Position numbers and translations under genes: made by a program. Positions 6,196-6,500 of a stretch of DNA of 6,500 nt are shown here, piece by piece. How positions within the stretch are numbered: position 1 is the stretch's first letter; each line of letters begins with the position of its first letter. Source of the stretch: Candidatus Zhuqueibacterota bacterium (GTDB lineage: Bacteria > KSB1 > UBA2214); the NCBI GenBank assembly GCA_022706175.1, contig JAKJDB010000160.1:1-6500 (forward strand). The letters run 5' to 3'. Below the pieces are notes generated by a model. The model was not told where the DNA came from. It did no database searches and worked only from the letters and a program-made list of their open reading frames with translations.

Positions 6196-6500
6196 ATGGC
6201 AGAAGAGACCTTGATCAGCACAGCGGTGGAAATGCCTCCGAATCAGACCGATCTGCCCATCGAACACATGCGGCTGCAGAGCTCGCCTTATATGGCCGCG
6301 GAGACCTCCATTCCCAAAGTGATGTACAATGTGGTGATCGCCCTGCTGCCGGTCGCCCTGTGGTCCTTTTGGGCTTTCGGCCTTAGAGCGTTCGGCGTGA
6401 TGGCCCTGAGCATTCTGTTCATGCTGGCGTTCGAATATTTTTTCGCCCGTTTTCGTAATCCGCATCAAGAGGCTTTGCGCCAGATGCTCGATGGCAGCGC
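6196..6500 (+). CDS. rnfD: Rnf electron transport complex subunit RnfD, N-terminal part (3' end outside window)
   Basis: The first 101 codons of an integral membrane subunit that carries covalently bound FMN in known Rnf complexes and is thought to belong to the ion-translocating part. A polar leader of about 28 residues precedes the family motif SSPYMAAETSIPKVMYNVVI (29-48; SSP plus a later MYNVVIALLP is typical). Two membrane helices follow, about 43-60 and 65-83. The fragment then reaches the motif MLDGSA, which normally leads into the next helix. The flavin-attachment threonine lies beyond the window and cannot be checked. AAGGAG (6184-6189), six bases before the ATG and inside the end of rnfC, supports this start. 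rnfG, rnfE and rnfA would be expected downstream. Confidence 0.94.
   Translation, partial: MAEETLISTAVEMPPNQTDLPIEHMRLQSSPYMAAETSIPKVMYNVVIALLPVALWSFWAFGLRAFGVMALSILFMLAFEYFFARFRNPHQEALRQMLDGS

Noticed and set aside
5770..6468. Open frame of 232 codons on the minus strand across the rnfC end and rnfD start
   Set aside because: It overlaps two secure genes completely and has no recognisable motif.

Overview
The window looks like chromosomal DNA from a GC-rich, Gram-negative, probably anaerobic bacterium. An outer-membrane TolC-type protein shows the Gram-negative envelope. The gene order rseC-like, rnfB, rnfC, rnfD, with a cysteine-rich RnfB, resembles the Rnf operons of Bacteroidota and relatives (FCB superphylum) more than the rsxABCDGE order of Enterobacteria. 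An uncultured FCB-type lineage such as KSB1 is a reasonable guess, but this is inference from gene order and protein style, not a phylogenetic result. All supported genes lie on the + strand and the coding is dense.

Left part (1-1873): the 3' end of a MacB/FtsX-type ABC transporter permease is followed after 32 bases by a complete TolC-family outer membrane protein with a signal peptide. Together they look like the end of a tripartite export operon (adaptor, ABC permease/ATPase, outer membrane channel). A strong GC-rich hairpin followed by a short T run probably closes this operon.

Middle part (1906-3363): one gene for an MttB-family (trimethylamine methyltransferase superfamily) protein. 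It has no in-frame amber codon, so it belongs to the non-pyrrolysine branch, whose characterised members demethylate quaternary amines such as glycine betaine onto a corrinoid protein. No corrinoid protein or other methyl-transfer partner is visible here.

Right part (3364-6500): a 136-base intergenic gap contains an AT-rich island (about 27% GC over 3421-3480) with a perfect TATAAT and a 6-1-6 palindrome, the best candidate for the promoter and operator of the following operon. It is followed by four tightly packed genes: an RseC/MucC-family small membrane protein with a cysteine motif, then rnfB, rnfC and the start of rnfD, which runs off the window. Rnf is a membrane complex that couples electron transfer between ferredoxin and NAD to Na+ or H+ transport. 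RnfB carries 24 soluble-domain cysteines, enough for six [4Fe-4S] clusters, as in the extended anaerobe-type RnfB. RnfC has the flavin/NADH-binding domain and two more clusters. The remaining subunits (G, E, A) would be expected just downstream.

No RNA gene, mobile element, CRISPR array or clear long repeat was seen. The points most worth a second look are the MttB/Rnf neighbourhood, the RseC-like gene heading the Rnf operon (its start codon, cysteine motif and homopolymer runs), and the palindrome next to the putative promoter.
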